A DNA stretch of 64,000 nucleotides, taken from positions 1 through 64,000 of the forward strand of contig NZ_JAQRFN010000013.1 in NCBI RefSeq assembly GCF_028598555.1. The letters run 5' to 3'. The position numbers and the translations under genes are program-made. Origin of the DNA: Xenorhabdus anantnagensis. Lineage in GTDB: Bacteria > Pseudomonadota > Gammaproteobacteria > Enterobacterales > Enterobacteriaceae. The notes below the pieces were generated by a model. That model saw only the letters and a list, made by a program, of their open reading frames with translations, had not been told where the DNA came from and ran no database searches. Shown piece after piece: positions 38,582 to 48,189 of the stretch (position 1 is the stretch's first letter; each line of letters begins with the position of its first letter).

Positions 38582-39704
38582 ATTTACACCTAATTTAAAA
38601 AAAGTCGGACAAGTGATTTGTATCGTGACCTTGACCAGTTTGATGCTAATCTGGCTGAATCAGAATTCCCTGAATAACTTCTGGCAACAGAAATATCATC
38701 GCAATAGTCCTTGGGCATCTCTTAAGGGAGAACCATTGTGGGATTTGGGAAATAATATGCAACAAGGCGCTATTGCTGCCAGTGAGACTTTTATGGCATA
38801 TGTGAAGGGTAAATATCAGGATACTCCATCATCAGTCATTAATGACGATAACAGCCGGACAGTATTTCCCCCTGAATTTCAGGTGGGTCTGCACTTTCTG
38901 AAAGGTTACTTGTATCCTATCGAAAATCTCTCTTTTACCTTTCCTGAACTGCTGAACAAAGACATTAAACTCGTTCAGCCTTTCTTGCTGCCAACTAACC
39001 CAACTGACAACCCTGTTACTGAAATTGTCCAGAAAACCCATGTCAATCTGAGCGTAAAAGATAAAGTGCTATTTGCCGGTGATTCGATGATGCAGGGAGT
39101 AGCCCCACATTTAAAACGTCGGTTATCTCAGGAATATGACATTTCCAGCATTAACTTAAGTAAGCAGAGTACCGGATTGTCTTACCCTGGTTTCTTTGAT
39201 TGGCCAAGAACCATCAGTGATGCCTTGAGAACCAACTCTGATATTAAGTTAGTGGTAGTGTTTTTAGGCCCAAATGATCCATGGGATATGCCGTCAAGAC
39301 GCGGAGGCCCTTATTTAAAATACGCCAGTGAAAATTGGGAGAATCTTTATCGCCAAAGAATTGAAGCTATCTTAAATGATGCGCGCCAACATAAGGTCGA
39401 TGTCATTTGGGTTGGCCCGCCAAACATGCGCCAGAAAAAACTCTCCAGCAGTATGATTTACCTCAATAAATTATATCAAACAGAAGTGGGTAAAATGGGG
39501 GAGATCTATGTTGCGGTTAATGATATGTTTAAATATCAATCAGGTCATTATTCGGACTATATTGGCGATGGCAGTAGTACAATAAAACTCCGCAGTGGAG
39601 ACGGTATTCATTTCAGTTTGAAAGGGCAACAAACCATCGCGGATTATCTATTTTCATTAATCACATTTATTCAGGAGCCAGTAAAAGAAGATGCAACCAT
39701 TTAG
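38568..39704 (+). CDS. DUF459/SGNH-family protein, candidate PatB-type O-acetyltransferase
   Basis: A 378-residue protein anchored by an N-terminal hydrophobic segment (residues 11-27), so the body should lie in the periplasm. SGNH blocks are visible: GDSMMQG with the nucleophile Ser near residue 171, FLGPNDPWDM near residue 228, and DGIHFSLKGQ with the catalytic Asp/His near residue 348. It overlaps the MBOAT gene by 14 nt. In PatA/PatB pairs the SGNH partner transfers acetyl to peptidoglycan MurNAc, and that role is inferred from context. Confidence 0.72.
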   Translation: MPTFEFTPNLKKVGQVICIVTLTSLMLIWLNQNSLNNFWQQKYHRNSPWASLKGEPLWDLGNNMQQGAIAASETFMAYVKGKYQDTPSSVINDDNSRTVFPPEFQVGLHFLKGYLYPIENLSFTFPELLNKDIKLVQPFLLPTNPTDNPVTEIVQKTHVNLSVKDKVLFAGDSMMQGVAPHLKRRLSQEYDISSINLSKQSTGLSYPGFFDWPRTISDALRTNSDIKLVVVFLGPNDPWDMPSRRGGPYLKYASENWENLYRQRIEAILNDARQHKVDVIWVGPPNMRQKKLSSSMIYLNKLYQTEVGKMGEIYVAVNDMFKYQSGHYSDYIGDGSSTIKLRSGDGIHFSLKGQQTIADYLFSLITFIQEPVKEDATI

Positions 39705-40902
39705 CATGTTCCGTGGATTTTATCGGATAATGGGTGCAGGTCTGGTTATCGTGCTCTCCGTGAGCCTATTATCGTGCCAAGAAAAAAAATCCAAGCCTTC
39801 ATCGGAACTCCGAACAATACAAATACAGCGTCAGCAACAATTGACGGATTTTGGTGATCCCAATCTCGCATTATTGGCGGATAAATTGCGCCACAGCGAT
39901 ACTCGCCAGCTCCATTTTGTGCAACTGGGGGATTCACATACAGCTGCCGATTTCTTTACCGGTAAGTTGCGTAGTTTATTGCAGAATCGTTATGGTGATG
40001 CAGGGCCGGGATTTATTCCCCCAATGAGCATTCCCGGCCAGCGTAACGCCTCAGTGCAATTCGCTGAGGATAAAACCGGCTGGTGGCTTTCAAGCAGCCG
40101 CAAAGACAATCGGGCGGATTACCCTCTGGGGGGATTTATTGCTATCCCGGAAAGCGCCAATAGCACAATACAACTCGATTCCTCCTCTGCCCACGGTAAA
40201 TACTGGTTAAGTGCGCTCTATCAATCCCATGACGCGGCTCAAATCAAAACACCATTTACCACAATGAACTTATCTGCGACACAAAGTGAATGGCGTTTCT
40301 CACCAGAACAGGCGGTCAGTTTCCCAATCAGTCTCCATCCACAGGACACGCAATTGAAAATTGGCGGCTGGCTGATAAAACGCCAAAGCCCCGGCGTTAT
40401 GTTATCCGCATTGGGCATTAACGGCGCTACCATTAATATGCTGGATAAATGGCAACCACAATGGATTGAGATGTTGGCTCATATGAAACCAGATATGGTG
40501 ATCCTCGCCTATGGCACCAATGAAGCCTTTAACGATTCGCTGGATCTGGACGCTTATCAAAAAGACCTGACATCCAAAGTGCAAGGCATTCGCAAGGCAA
40601 TACCGCAAGCCGTTATTCTGCTGATTGGGCCGAATGATTCCTTGAAGAACAAAACCGCGACAAGTTGTAGTGAACAACAACCTGCCCTGCTTGATAACGT
40701 GATTCATATTCAGCAAGCCGTTGCCAAAAAACAGCGCACTCTACTCTGGGATTGGCGGGAATATATGGGCGGACCATGTTCAGTCAGAGGATGGCAACAG
40801 CAAAACCTCGCACGTCCTGATTATGTTCATCTCTCCGCAGCCGGTTATGAACGCAGTGCCGAAGCGCTTTATGAGCAGTTTATGGGTTTGGTTGAACAAT
40901 AA
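39691..40902 (+). CDS. SGNH/GDSL lipoprotein, candidate Ape1-type O-acetylpeptidoglycan esterase
   Basis: A 403-residue protein with a lipoprotein signal (SVSLLSC lipobox, Cys near residue 29, or 26 if translation begins at the later Met). SGNH motifs are FVQLGDSHTAADFFTG near residue 79, LAYGTNEAF near residue 272 and DYVHLSAAGY near residue 383. The GDSHTAADFFTG plus RYGDAGPGF pattern resembles the Ape1 esterases that work opposite PatA/PatB. It is last in the three-gene operon. Confidence 0.68.
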   Translation: MQPFSMFRGFYRIMGAGLVIVLSVSLLSCQEKKSKPSSELRTIQIQRQQQLTDFGDPNLALLADKLRHSDTRQLHFVQLGDSHTAADFFTGKLRSLLQNRYGDAGPGFIPPMSIPGQRNASVQFAEDKTGWWLSSSRKDNRADYPLGGFIAIPESANSTIQLDSSSAHGKYWLSALYQSHDAAQIKTPFTTMNLSATQSEWRFSPEQAVSFPISLHPQDTQLKIGGWLIKRQSPGVMLSALGINGATINMLDKWQPQWIEMLAHMKPDMVILAYGTNEAFNDSLDLDAYQKDLTSKVQGIRKAIPQAVILLIGPNDSLKNKTATSCSEQQPALLDNVIHIQQAVAKKQRTLLWDWREYMGGPCSVRGWQQQNLARPDYVHLSAAGYERSAEALYEQFMGLVEQ

Positions 40903-41017
40903 AGATACGAACTCAATGATAATGTTATTATTTTATTCGTGATTGCCGTCGGTAAACGAGCAGGGAATGAGATTTATTTAGCAGCAAGTGAACGTGGATA
41001 GCACAGGAATAACATAA

Positions 41018-41048
41018 AACGGCACCTTATGATGGATAAGGTGCCGTT
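41018..41048 (-). terminator. Terminator for gntU (minus) at the convergent junction
   Basis: AACGGCACCTTAT pairs with ATAAGGTGCCGTT (13 bp, 5-nt loop). A T-run follows only on the minus strand, so it serves the gnt operon best, though the hairpin may also slow the plus-strand transcript. Confidence 0.8.
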
Positions 41049-41076
41049 AAAAATGACTTAAAAAGGCTTTAATGCA

Positions 41077-42414
41077 TTACAGCATTGCAAAATAGATCAT
41101 GCCAACAATCGCGCCGGTTGTACCGAGAATAGTTTCCATCATCGTCCACGTTTTCAGGGTCTGTGCTTCTGTCGCGCCGGTAAATTTACCAAACAGCCAG
41201 AAACCGGAATCGTTCACATGGCTAAGCACCAAAGAGCCGCCGGCAATACACACTGACAACGCCGCCATTTGCGCACCGGAATAGCCCAGTTCACCAATCA
41301 CAGGCAGAACCAGCCCCACCGTGGTCAAACACGCCACAGTGGCTGAACCCTGAATCACACGCACCGCCCCCGACAGAATAAAACACGCCAGTGCGATTGG
41401 CAGGCCAGCACCGATCAAGGCATTACCCAACGCAGGGCCAACACCAGAATCCACCAGCACTTGTTTGAATACACCACCAGCACCCGTTACCAGCAGGATA
41501 ATCCCTGCCGGTTGAATTGCCGCAGAGCAGACATCCATCACTTTTTCTTTGCTCATGCCGCGACGGATAGCCAAACCGTAAATCGCCACCAGACAAGCGA
41601 TCAAAATCGCCGTGAAAGGATGACCAATAAATTCCAGCCAATGGTATAGCGTAGATTGTGGATCAACAAAACGCGCTCCAATGGTTTTCAAACCAACCAA
41701 CGCTAATGGGAACAGCACCAATGCCAGGCTGAATCCAAAGGAAGGCATCTGGCTCTTGCCAATGCTTGGTGTACTCAGATCTTTCGGTAAATCCAGCGTC
41801 ACATATTTGCTGATAAAGTTACCGTATAGCGGGCCAGCCAATAACATGCCGGGAACTGCGGCACTCAGGCCGATCAGGATCATCCAGCCAAAATCTGCTC
41901 CCATCTGGGAAGCCAGCATCATCGGAGTTGGCCCCGGAACCAAAAACGCAGCGGCGGCCGCAACACCTGCAAACAATGGGAGCGCCAGTTTAACGACATT
42001 GCCGCCGGTGCGACGCGCAACGGCAAATACCACGCCAATCAACAATACGACTGCCACGTCAAAAAACAGTGGCAATGCACAGATAAGCCCAGCCATACCC
42101 AATGCATAGTTAGCCCGTTTTTCGCCAAAGCCCCCCAGCAGTTTCACGGCAATCTGGTCTAAGGCCCCTGTTTCATGCAAGATCTTGCCAAACATCGCAC
42201 CAAGCGCCACAACAACGGCAAGGAAGCCCAAAGTGCCAGCCATGCCGTTTTGCATTGTCTGAGTGATTTTCTCCAGTGGCATCCCAGAAAAAATTCCCGC
42301 TCCCATGGAAACCAACATCAAGGCAATAAAAGCATGCATTCTGGCTTTCATCACCAGAAACAATAATAGGAGAACAGAACCAACAGATGTCAGAACCAGA
42401 GTTAAAGTACTCAT
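41077..42414 (-). CDS. gntU: Gluconate permease GntU-like (GntP family)
   Basis: A 445-residue permease with about 12-14 hydrophobic segments, matching E. coli GntU (446) along its length: VKARMHAF near the N-terminus, LGAMFGKILHETGA, and AFLVPGPTPMMLASQM. It imports gluconate by proton symport. It overlaps gntK by 4 nt, so gntK and gntU form an operon. Confidence 0.93.
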   Translation of the reverse strand: MSTLTLVLTSVGSVLLLLFLVMKARMHAFIALMLVSMGAGIFSGMPLEKITQTMQNGMAGTLGFLAVVVALGAMFGKILHETGALDQIAVKLLGGFGEKRANYALGMAGLICALPLFFDVAVVLLIGVVFAVARRTGGNVVKLALPLFAGVAAAAAFLVPGPTPMMLASQMGADFGWMILIGLSAAVPGMLLAGPLYGNFISKYVTLDLPKDLSTPSIGKSQMPSFGFSLALVLFPLALVGLKTIGARFVDPQSTLYHWLEFIGHPFTAILIACLVAIYGLAIRRGMSKEKVMDVCSAAIQPAGIILLVTGAGGVFKQVLVDSGVGPALGNALIGAGLPIALACFILSGAVRVIQGSATVACLTTVGLVLPVIGELGYSGAQMAALSVCIAGGSLVLSHVNDSGFWLFGKFTGATEAQTLKTWTMMETILGTTGAIVGMIYFAML

Positions 42415-43040
42415 GAATGCCCCTCGCTGATACGATCAACGGTTTCTACATGATCAATAGCTTCTATATGATCAATAGCTTCTAAATGATCAAGAGCTTC
42501 TGCATGATTGATGGATTGAATATGTTCAATGGCTTTAATCGCATTTTTGATGACATCATCAAGATCAGATTTTATATCAATATGATGGACATCTTTTTCA
42601 TCACAGGTCGGCTCTTCCAGTGTCTCAAATTGTGAGATCAGCATTTGCGGCTTGAAGAAGTGTCCTTTGCGTGCTTTCAGACGGCTTTCGATTAAAGAAA
42701 AATCCCCTTTCATATAGAGAAATGACAGATTTTTATTGCCATCACGCAGCGTATCCCGATAACTTTTTTTCAAGGCAGAACACACAAGCAGAGAGACAGG
42801 ATTGGTACGCTGCATGGCAAAAATGGCATCATTGAGTGCCTTCAACCACGGCTGACGATCATCATCATCCAAAGCGTGGCCCTGTGCCATTTTGGTAATA
42901 TTGGCGCGGGGATGAAGGAAGTCTCCATCCAGAAACGCAGCCCCCAACTCACGGGCAACACCACTGGCAACCGCGGATTTACCGCTGCCGGATACCCCCA
43001 TCAATACAAAAACAGGGTTTGGTTGTTGGGTATCACTCAT
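42411..43040 (-). CDS. gntK: Gluconokinase GntK with repetitive C-terminal extension
   Basis: A 209-residue kinase (E. coli GntK 175) that phosphorylates gluconate to 6-phosphogluconate. The P-loop GVSGSGKSA is near residue 16; GDFLHPRANITKM and CSALKKSYRD are conserved. The ATG at 43040 is chosen over longer starts because AGGAG lies 7 nt upstream. The last roughly 35 residues are an extra tail made of six-residue units (EALDHL, EAIDHI, EAIDHV, ETVDRI) from an 18-bp tandem repeat at 42434-42505. Confidence 0.93.
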   Translation of the reverse strand: MSDTQQPNPVFVLMGVSGSGKSAVASGVARELGAAFLDGDFLHPRANITKMAQGHALDDDDRQPWLKALNDAIFAMQRTNPVSLLVCSALKKSYRDTLRDGNKNLSFLYMKGDFSLIESRLKARKGHFFKPQMLISQFETLEEPTCDEKDVHHIDIKSDLDDVIKNAIKAIEHIQSINHAEALDHLEAIDHIEAIDHVETVDRISEGHS

Positions 43041-43126
43041 AACAAACTCCTTTATGCAGATCTTACTGCTTAGTGATCTCTGTGGCTTACCTGCAAACTT
43101 TTGGCTATAAAATATTACCCACAAAA

Positions 43127-43156
43127 ATGTTACCGGTAACTTATTACCGGTAACAT
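43127..43156. promoter_or_regulatory. Tandem GntR operators upstream of gntK
   Basis: Two palindromes, GTTACCGGTAAC (43129-43140) and ATTACCGGTAACAT (43143-43156), lie about 90 bp before the gntK start. They match the ATGTTACCGGTAACA-type operator of E. coli GntR. Gluconate-responsive repression of gntKU is expected. Confidence 0.88.
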
Positions 43157-43292
43157 TAACAGCAGCGCAGGATGGTGAGCAATCAATCAAGATTGACAAA
43201 AAAAGAAAATGTGAGGCTTATCGCAATTGAAGATGGGAAAGCATCATTTTGGGCTACAAAAATTAAACACTTTCATCTACTAAACGCTTTTA

Positions 43293-44288
43293 TTAAATGC
43301 TTTCGCCCAATGAAAGGGTAAATCCAACATCGATCAGAGTTTGTTCCAGCTTTTCCCCCTTCAAACGAGCAAGCAAGGATTCTGCGGCCTTGTGTCCCAT
43401 TAGTTCACGAGGAGTCAACACGCTGGCAAGTTTTGGCGTCATTACCTGACCGATGTCATGACCATGGAATCCGGCTACCGCAATCTCTTCCGGCACTTTG
43501 ATCCCCTGTCGCTGACACTCAAAAATAGCCCCGATGGCGATATCATCATTCGTACAAAACAGGCCATCAACCTCAGGATATTTCTGACAGGCTTCTTGTA
43601 AAAGCTGCGTTCCCAATGAATAGGATGAACTGGCTGGCGTCATCATTTTTTTCGGTTGAAGCCCGGCGCTGCGCATTGCCATTTCAAACCCCTGCAAACG
43701 GATCAGCGTCCGCTCGTCCTGCCTTGCTCCGAGATAAATCACGTTCTTGCGGCCACGTTCGATCATCGCCATCGTCATCTGACGTGCTGCTTCAAAATTA
43801 TCGATCCCAACAGCAATATCAAGGCAAGGCGATACACTGTCCATCAGCTCGACCACAGGAATGCCGACTGTCTGCAACACTTTCAACGTCTTGGGTGTAT
43901 GCGTGCGCTCCGCCAGAATCAGACCATCAATATTGTAAGAAAGCAGAGAAAGCAAACGCTCTTCTTCTTTCTGGGCAGAATAACCATAGTGGGCGAGCAT
44001 GGTTTGATATCCATTGCAATCAGTCACTTGCTCGATGCCACGAATAACTTCAGCAAAAACCTGATTCGTCAATGAAGGAAGTAAAACACCTATTGCACGA
44101 CTGGTGGAATTGGAAAGAATATCTGGCACACGATTGGGGATGTAACCAAGTTGTTCCACAGCTTCCGCGATTCGTTTTCCCAATGCTTCAGAAACCTGAT
44201 CTGGATTGCGTAAAAAACGGCTGACCGTCATTTTGGTGACCCCAACGAGGTCTGCAACATCTTGTAAAGCTGGGCGTTTTTTCTTCAT
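43293..44288 (-). CDS. gntR: LacI-family gluconate repressor GntR
   Basis: A 331-residue regulator, the length of E. coli GntR, with the HTH LQDVADLVGVTKMTVSRFLR at residues 8-27 and a C-terminal sugar-binding domain (AVGIDNFEAARQM, CTNDDIAIGA, AGFHGHDIGQ). The ATG at 44288 gives the conserved MKKKRP start; longer upstream frames lack homology. It lies upstream of gntK in the same orientation with the operators between them. Confidence 0.94.
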   Translation of the reverse strand: MKKKRPALQDVADLVGVTKMTVSRFLRNPDQVSEALGKRIAEAVEQLGYIPNRVPDILSNSTSRAIGVLLPSLTNQVFAEVIRGIEQVTDCNGYQTMLAHYGYSAQKEEERLLSLLSYNIDGLILAERTHTPKTLKVLQTVGIPVVELMDSVSPCLDIAVGIDNFEAARQMTMAMIERGRKNVIYLGARQDERTLIRLQGFEMAMRSAGLQPKKMMTPASSSYSLGTQLLQEACQKYPEVDGLFCTNDDIAIGAIFECQRQGIKVPEEIAVAGFHGHDIGQVMTPKLASVLTPRELMGHKAAESLLARLKGEKLEQTLIDVGFTLSLGESI

Positions 44289-44457
44289 TTTGAATGTAAT
44301 GCAATCAATTATTGATAAATACAGATGAATATCATTCGGTTTTAACATATTTATACAGCATAACAACATGCTTTTTAGTGAAAAATGCCAACACACTCTC
44401 ATCCCATTTATCAACAATTCTTGAAATTGTGATGACTTACACGTGCTTGAGTGAATT

Positions 44458-44650
44458 TCAATAAATAATTTGAGGTATAAATGTGGGATGAATAAATGCC
44501 GCACGTTCACCACTGCCATAACAGATAATGGAAATATCTTCGGGAACATTCAAACCCTGTTCAGTGATTGCCAGCAGTGCACCGAGGGCCATTTCTTCAC
44601 GACAGAAAAACAGGGCAACAGGCTGTAATCCCACATCTTTTTCTGTGTCT
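44458..44650 (-). pseudogene. C-terminal remnant of a LacI-family regulator
   Basis: The minus strand reads, in one open frame to a TGA at 44458, a stretch typical of the ligand domain of LacI regulators: ALFFCREEMALGALLAITEQ then GLNVPEDISIICYGSG. The HTH and N-terminal domain are absent and the gene starts abruptly next to the GH4 stop. It was probably the regulator of the adjacent PTS operon, which still has a perfect operator-like palindrome at 48040-48055. Confidence 0.75.
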
Positions 44651-44653
44651 ATT

Positions 44654-45961
44654 TTATTGAAACGCCGGCAGATACATACGATTGATTTCCAGCACTTCGT
44701 TCAATAGTGACGAATCCAGAGCGGCATCGGCAATCAAGGGATGTGTCACCAATGCCAGCAGGGCAGCCTTGCGATCACCATGCACTGCGGCCTCAATCGT
44801 CAAACGCTCGAAGGCTTTTACTTGCTGCGTCAAAGCAAACATGCTGTCCGGCAAGCGACCAAACGCAAGAGGGTGTGCTCCTTGAGCATCCACAATACAG
44901 TTGGTTTCAACCACTGCATCATCCGGCAGTCCATGAATGGCCCCACGATTTACCGTATTGACAACCAGCTTTGTGCCGAGATTGTTGTGGATTGCTGAGA
45001 TCAATTCCAGCGCGACCTCAGAATAGAAAGATCCACCCCGAAAACGCAATTGCTCAGGTTTATGATCCAACGTTGGATCAGCATACAGTTCAAACAATTC
45101 CCGCTCCACTTGCATCACCTGCTCCGCCCGTGTTCCTTTGTTCGTCGCACTCTCTTTTTCTTCCTGCAACATTTTGTTGGTCTGGTAGAAATAACGATGA
45201 TAAGGACAAGGGATCGCGTCCAATGCCCGCAAAAACTCCGGTGGCCAAGGTTCCTCCCTGATATTGTTCATCGTTAATTCAGCGCCGTTGCACAGCAGTT
45301 CCAGCGCTTTTCCCGTTTCATCCTTGCCATTCACCAATACCTGATGCACCCAAACCATATGGTTGAGACCAGCAAAACGCAATTGAACATTCTGATAAGG
45401 ATACTGCAACATATTGGCGATCATATGGTGCATCGTGATCGGCACATTACACAGTCCGATGATCTTGGCCTTGCTATAACGAGAAACGGCTTCTGTCACA
45501 ATCCCTGCCGGATTGGTGAAATTGATGATCCACGCATCCGGTGCGAGATGTTCGACTTTACGCGCAATTTCCAACAAAACCGGGATCGTGCGCAACGCCT
45601 TGGCAAATCCACCCACCCCGGTTGTTTCTTGCCCAAGCAAACCATATTTCAACCCCAAACGTTCATCAGCAGCACGGGCAGGAAGCTGACCAACACGCAG
45701 TTGCGTAAGAACAAAGCTGGCTCCTTTGATCGCCTCATCCAGCGAATAGTGGACACGAACCGCAACATGCTGCAAACCATGATGATCCAGCATACGGCGC
45801 GTCAGGCCAGCGATGATCTCCACCTTCTTCCGCCCGGCTTCCACATCCACCAACGCCAATTCAGAAAGAGGGATCGTTTGACTACGTTGAATAATTCCTT
45901 CGACTAATTCAGGTGTATAACTGCTGCCACCACCAATCACTGCAATTTTGATCGGTTTCAT
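44654..45961 (-). CDS. 6-phospho-beta-glucosidase, glycoside hydrolase family 4
   Basis: A 435-residue NAD- and metal-dependent GH4 enzyme that splits phosphorylated beta-glucosides such as cellobiose-6-phosphate in the cytoplasm. Visible are the NAD-binding [15 protein letters not shown] at the N-terminus, [21 protein letters not shown] with the metal-binding Cys near residue 170, and the GLNH segment. The ATG at 45961 is favoured over one three codons earlier because of the GGGTGG just upstream. It is last in the PTS operon (IIB, IIC, IIA, GH4), 16 bp after the IIA gene. Confidence 0.92.
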   Translation of the reverse strand: MKPIKIAVIGGGSSYTPELVEGIIQRSQTIPLSELALVDVEAGRKKVEIIAGLTRRMLDHHGLQHVAVRVHYSLDEAIKGASFVLTQLRVGQLPARAADERLGLKYGLLGQETTGVGGFAKALRTIPVLLEIARKVEHLAPDAWIINFTNPAGIVTEAVSRYSKAKIIGLCNVPITMHHMIANMLQYPYQNVQLRFAGLNHMVWVHQVLVNGKDETGKALELLCNGAELTMNNIREEPWPPEFLRALDAIPCPYHRYFYQTNKMLQEEKESATNKGTRAEQVMQVERELFELYADPTLDHKPEQLRFRGGSFYSEVALELISAIHNNLGTKLVVNTVNRGAIHGLPDDAVVETNCIVDAQGAHPLAFGRLPDSMFALTQQVKAFERLTIEAAVHGDRKAALLALVTHPLIADAALDSSLLNEVLEINRMYLPAFQ

Positions 45962-45976
45962 ATACGCCACCCTTTT

Positions 45977-46339
45977 TTATTCTGTTTGACGATCAGGTGC
46001 TGGCAAGCGCAGATAAAGATCAATAATGTTGCCGGCAAGATCTTGAATGACCATCGCGTTCATCAAGTGATCCTGAGCATGAACCGAGATCAAATTAATA
46101 GGTAATTTTCCGCTTCCTTCATCCAACCCAATCAGTTTTGTCTGGATAACATGAGCGGCGCGGGTTTCCTGTCGAGACTCCTCCATCAGCACTTCTGCCT
46201 GCTGAAAATTTCCCTCTTTCGCCTGTTGCAAGGCCATTAAGGCATTGCTGCGCGCACTGCCGGCATGTACCAGTAACTCAATAATGTACTGTTCAAAATC
46301 CTGCTGTTTTAAATCCTGCTGTTTTAAATCAATAGACAC
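45977..46339 (-). CDS. PTS system IIA component, lactose/cellobiose family
   Basis: A 120-residue all-helical IIA. The phosphorylated His is probably H87 in VHAQDHLM. It passes phosphate from HPr to the IIB protein. Residues 5-14 are a duplicated pentapeptide (LKQQD twice), from two identical 15-mers at 46296-46325; this leaves the protein slightly longer than usual at its N-terminus. Confidence 0.92.
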   Translation of the reverse strand: MSIDLKQQDLKQQDFEQYIIELLVHAGSARSNALMALQQAKEGNFQQAEVLMEESRQETRAAHVIQTKLIGLDEGSGKLPINLISVHAQDHLMNAMVIQDLAGNIIDLYLRLPAPDRQTE

Positions 46340-46357
46340 GCTTCCATCCCCCTGAAA

Positions 46358-47659
46358 TTATTGCTTCACCGAAACCTGTGCCGGCTGCTCTTCAGCCAAA
46401 AGCTGTTTTTCATACACTTTGAAGAAGGGATACCAAATCAGTAAATCAATCACCATCAATAACCCGACCAGCACAAGCGCCCGATAATCCCAGGCAGCAG
46501 AAATCAACGCGCCAATCGGGGCTGGTGCAGTCCACGGTGCGATGGCAATCATCTTTTGCACTAAATCCAAATGCAGGGCGCCATAAGCCAGTACCGCATT
46601 CACCAGAGGTACAAGCAACAACGGGATCAATAACGTGGGATTCATTACGACCGGAGAACCAAACAGCAACGGTTCATTGATATTGAACATGGCCGGCACA
46701 ACGCTCAGTTTGCCAATAGTTTTCAAGTGAATTGAGCGGCTGCGCAGATAAAGGAACGCCAATACCAATGTCGAACCTGAGCCGCCGATACAAACGTAAA
46801 AAGACCAATAAGGTGCGGTCAGAATTTGCGTGGTCGCCATTCCCTGAGTCATCAACGCGGCATTGGCAGCAATATTGGTCATAAAGATCGGATTAAGCAG
46901 CCCGGTGACGATATTGTCGCCGTGAATACCGGCAAACCACAGCAAATTAGCGATCAACACCAGCAACATAACGGCAGGCAATGTATCTCCGACAGCAATC
47001 AGCGGCTGAAATACCTGCATTACGGCAGCGGGGAGCAATAGGTTGAACTCACTTTGCAGCAACAAACTCATGGGGTAAACCGTCAGCAAAATACCAATAA
47101 CGGGATACAGCAATTCAAAAGATCGGGCAATGGCAGGCGGAACCTGAGAAGGCATACGGATGGCGATATTGTGTTTTTTAAGTAATCGAATCAACTCTAC
47201 CGACCAAATTGCGCAGATCAACGCAGTAAATACCCCGGCGCCTCCCAGAAAATCGAGCGGCATTTTATTTTCAACCTGTGGCGCTGCCGCCAGCAAAAAC
47301 GCCATCAAAGACAGCAACGCAGAAGTCAATCCATCCAATCCATAAGACTTTGCCAGACTATAGGCCGTCCCGATGGAGACAAAGACACTCATCAATCCCA
47401 TCGTCATAAAAAAAGGCATCGTAATAGTTTTCCAATGGGTTTTGGCAAACGTTAGCCAAGCCTGACCAAAGGAAGATGAAGTTTGAGCATCAAAAGGCGG
47501 GTTAGCCACAATCAGCATAATACTGCCGATAATCAGAAAGGGCATGGCGGAGATAAAACCATCACGTATCGCGATAATATGCCGATGGCCACCAATCTTG
47601 CCTGCAATAGGAGCGATATGGCTTTCTACAATACGTGTCATGGAAGCATAAATACTCAT
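46358..47659 (-). CDS. PTS system cellobiose-type IIC component
   Basis: A 433-residue membrane permease with about 10 hydrophobic segments, of the ChbC/CelB family. Typical segments are RDGFISAMPFLIIGSIMLI near residues 31-49, AGIHGDN near 242 and NINEPLLFGSPVVMNP near 323. It moves the beta-glucoside while it is phosphorylated by IIB. It lies 18 bp before the IIA gene and 24 bp after IIB. Confidence 0.93.
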   Translation of the reverse strand: MSIYASMTRIVESHIAPIAGKIGGHRHIIAIRDGFISAMPFLIIGSIMLIVANPPFDAQTSSSFGQAWLTFAKTHWKTITMPFFMTMGLMSVFVSIGTAYSLAKSYGLDGLTSALLSLMAFLLAAAPQVENKMPLDFLGGAGVFTALICAIWSVELIRLLKKHNIAIRMPSQVPPAIARSFELLYPVIGILLTVYPMSLLLQSEFNLLLPAAVMQVFQPLIAVGDTLPAVMLLVLIANLLWFAGIHGDNIVTGLLNPIFMTNIAANAALMTQGMATTQILTAPYWSFYVCIGGSGSTLVLAFLYLRSRSIHLKTIGKLSVVPAMFNINEPLLFGSPVVMNPTLLIPLLLVPLVNAVLAYGALHLDLVQKMIAIAPWTAPAPIGALISAAWDYRALVLVGLLMVIDLLIWYPFFKVYEKQLLAEEQPAQVSVKQ

Positions 47660-47683
47660 AGATCCACTCCGTTTGGTAGAAGT

Positions 47684-47989
47684 TTATTCCAGCAGGTTCA
47701 AGGCATGATCCAACACTTTATCACCGCGAAGTGCGCCATAATCCAACATATCAATCAAGCTGATGGGCTTACCCAACGGTTCTGCCAGCGCGGTAAAACG
47801 GGCAAGTTCATACCGAATTTGCGGCCCAAGTAAAATCACATCGGCTTCATGAATACACGCTTCCAACTCCATCGCTGGCACGGCCTTGATAGCTAACTCC
47901 AGCTCCCGTTTTTCAGCTTCCGACTGCATACGTTGCACCAACATGCTGGTGGACATCCCTGCTGCACAACACAATAGAATAGTTTTCAT
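47684..47989 (-). CDS. PTS system cellobiose-type IIB component
   Basis: A 101-residue IIB protein. The phosphorylated Cys is C8 in CCAAGMSTSML, the CxxGMST signature of the lactose/cellobiose IIB family. It is the first gene of the operon, with a LacI-type operator palindrome about 50 bp upstream. Confidence 0.92.
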   Translation of the reverse strand: MKTILLCCAAGMSTSMLVQRMQSEAEKRELELAIKAVPAMELEACIHEADVILLGPQIRYELARFTALAEPLGKPISLIDMLDYGALRGDKVLDHALNLLE

Positions 47990-48039
47990 GGTTTTGTTCT
48001 CTTTGTTGTTATCTCGTTATTATTTCTCTTAAATCAATT

Positions 48040-48055
48040 ATGAGAGCGCTCTCAT
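48040..48055. promoter_or_regulatory. LacI-family operator palindrome upstream of the PTS operon
   Basis: ATGAGAGCGCTCTCAT is a perfect 16-bp palindrome with the central CG typical of LacI-family sites, 51 bp before the IIB start. The nearby LacI-type regulator is only a fragment (44458-44650). Confidence 0.75.
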
Positions 48056-48189
48056 TTGAGTTAAGGCTAACAGGTTATTTTGCGATTGCTACGATGGGCG
48101 TCTCATAATTTTTATAAGCCATGATGGAGTCAATAGATGAAATGTTCGGTAATACAAATAATAAATAAAGAAAAATAAAAGGAAGAATT

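Noticed and set aside
42411-43199. Longer gluconokinase starting at 43199
   Set aside because: The extension covers the GntR operators and promoter; the ATG at 43040 has the SD and the family N-terminus.
43293-44549. Longer GntR starting at 44549
   Set aside because: The first 87 codons lack homology; the conserved MKKKRP start is at 44288.
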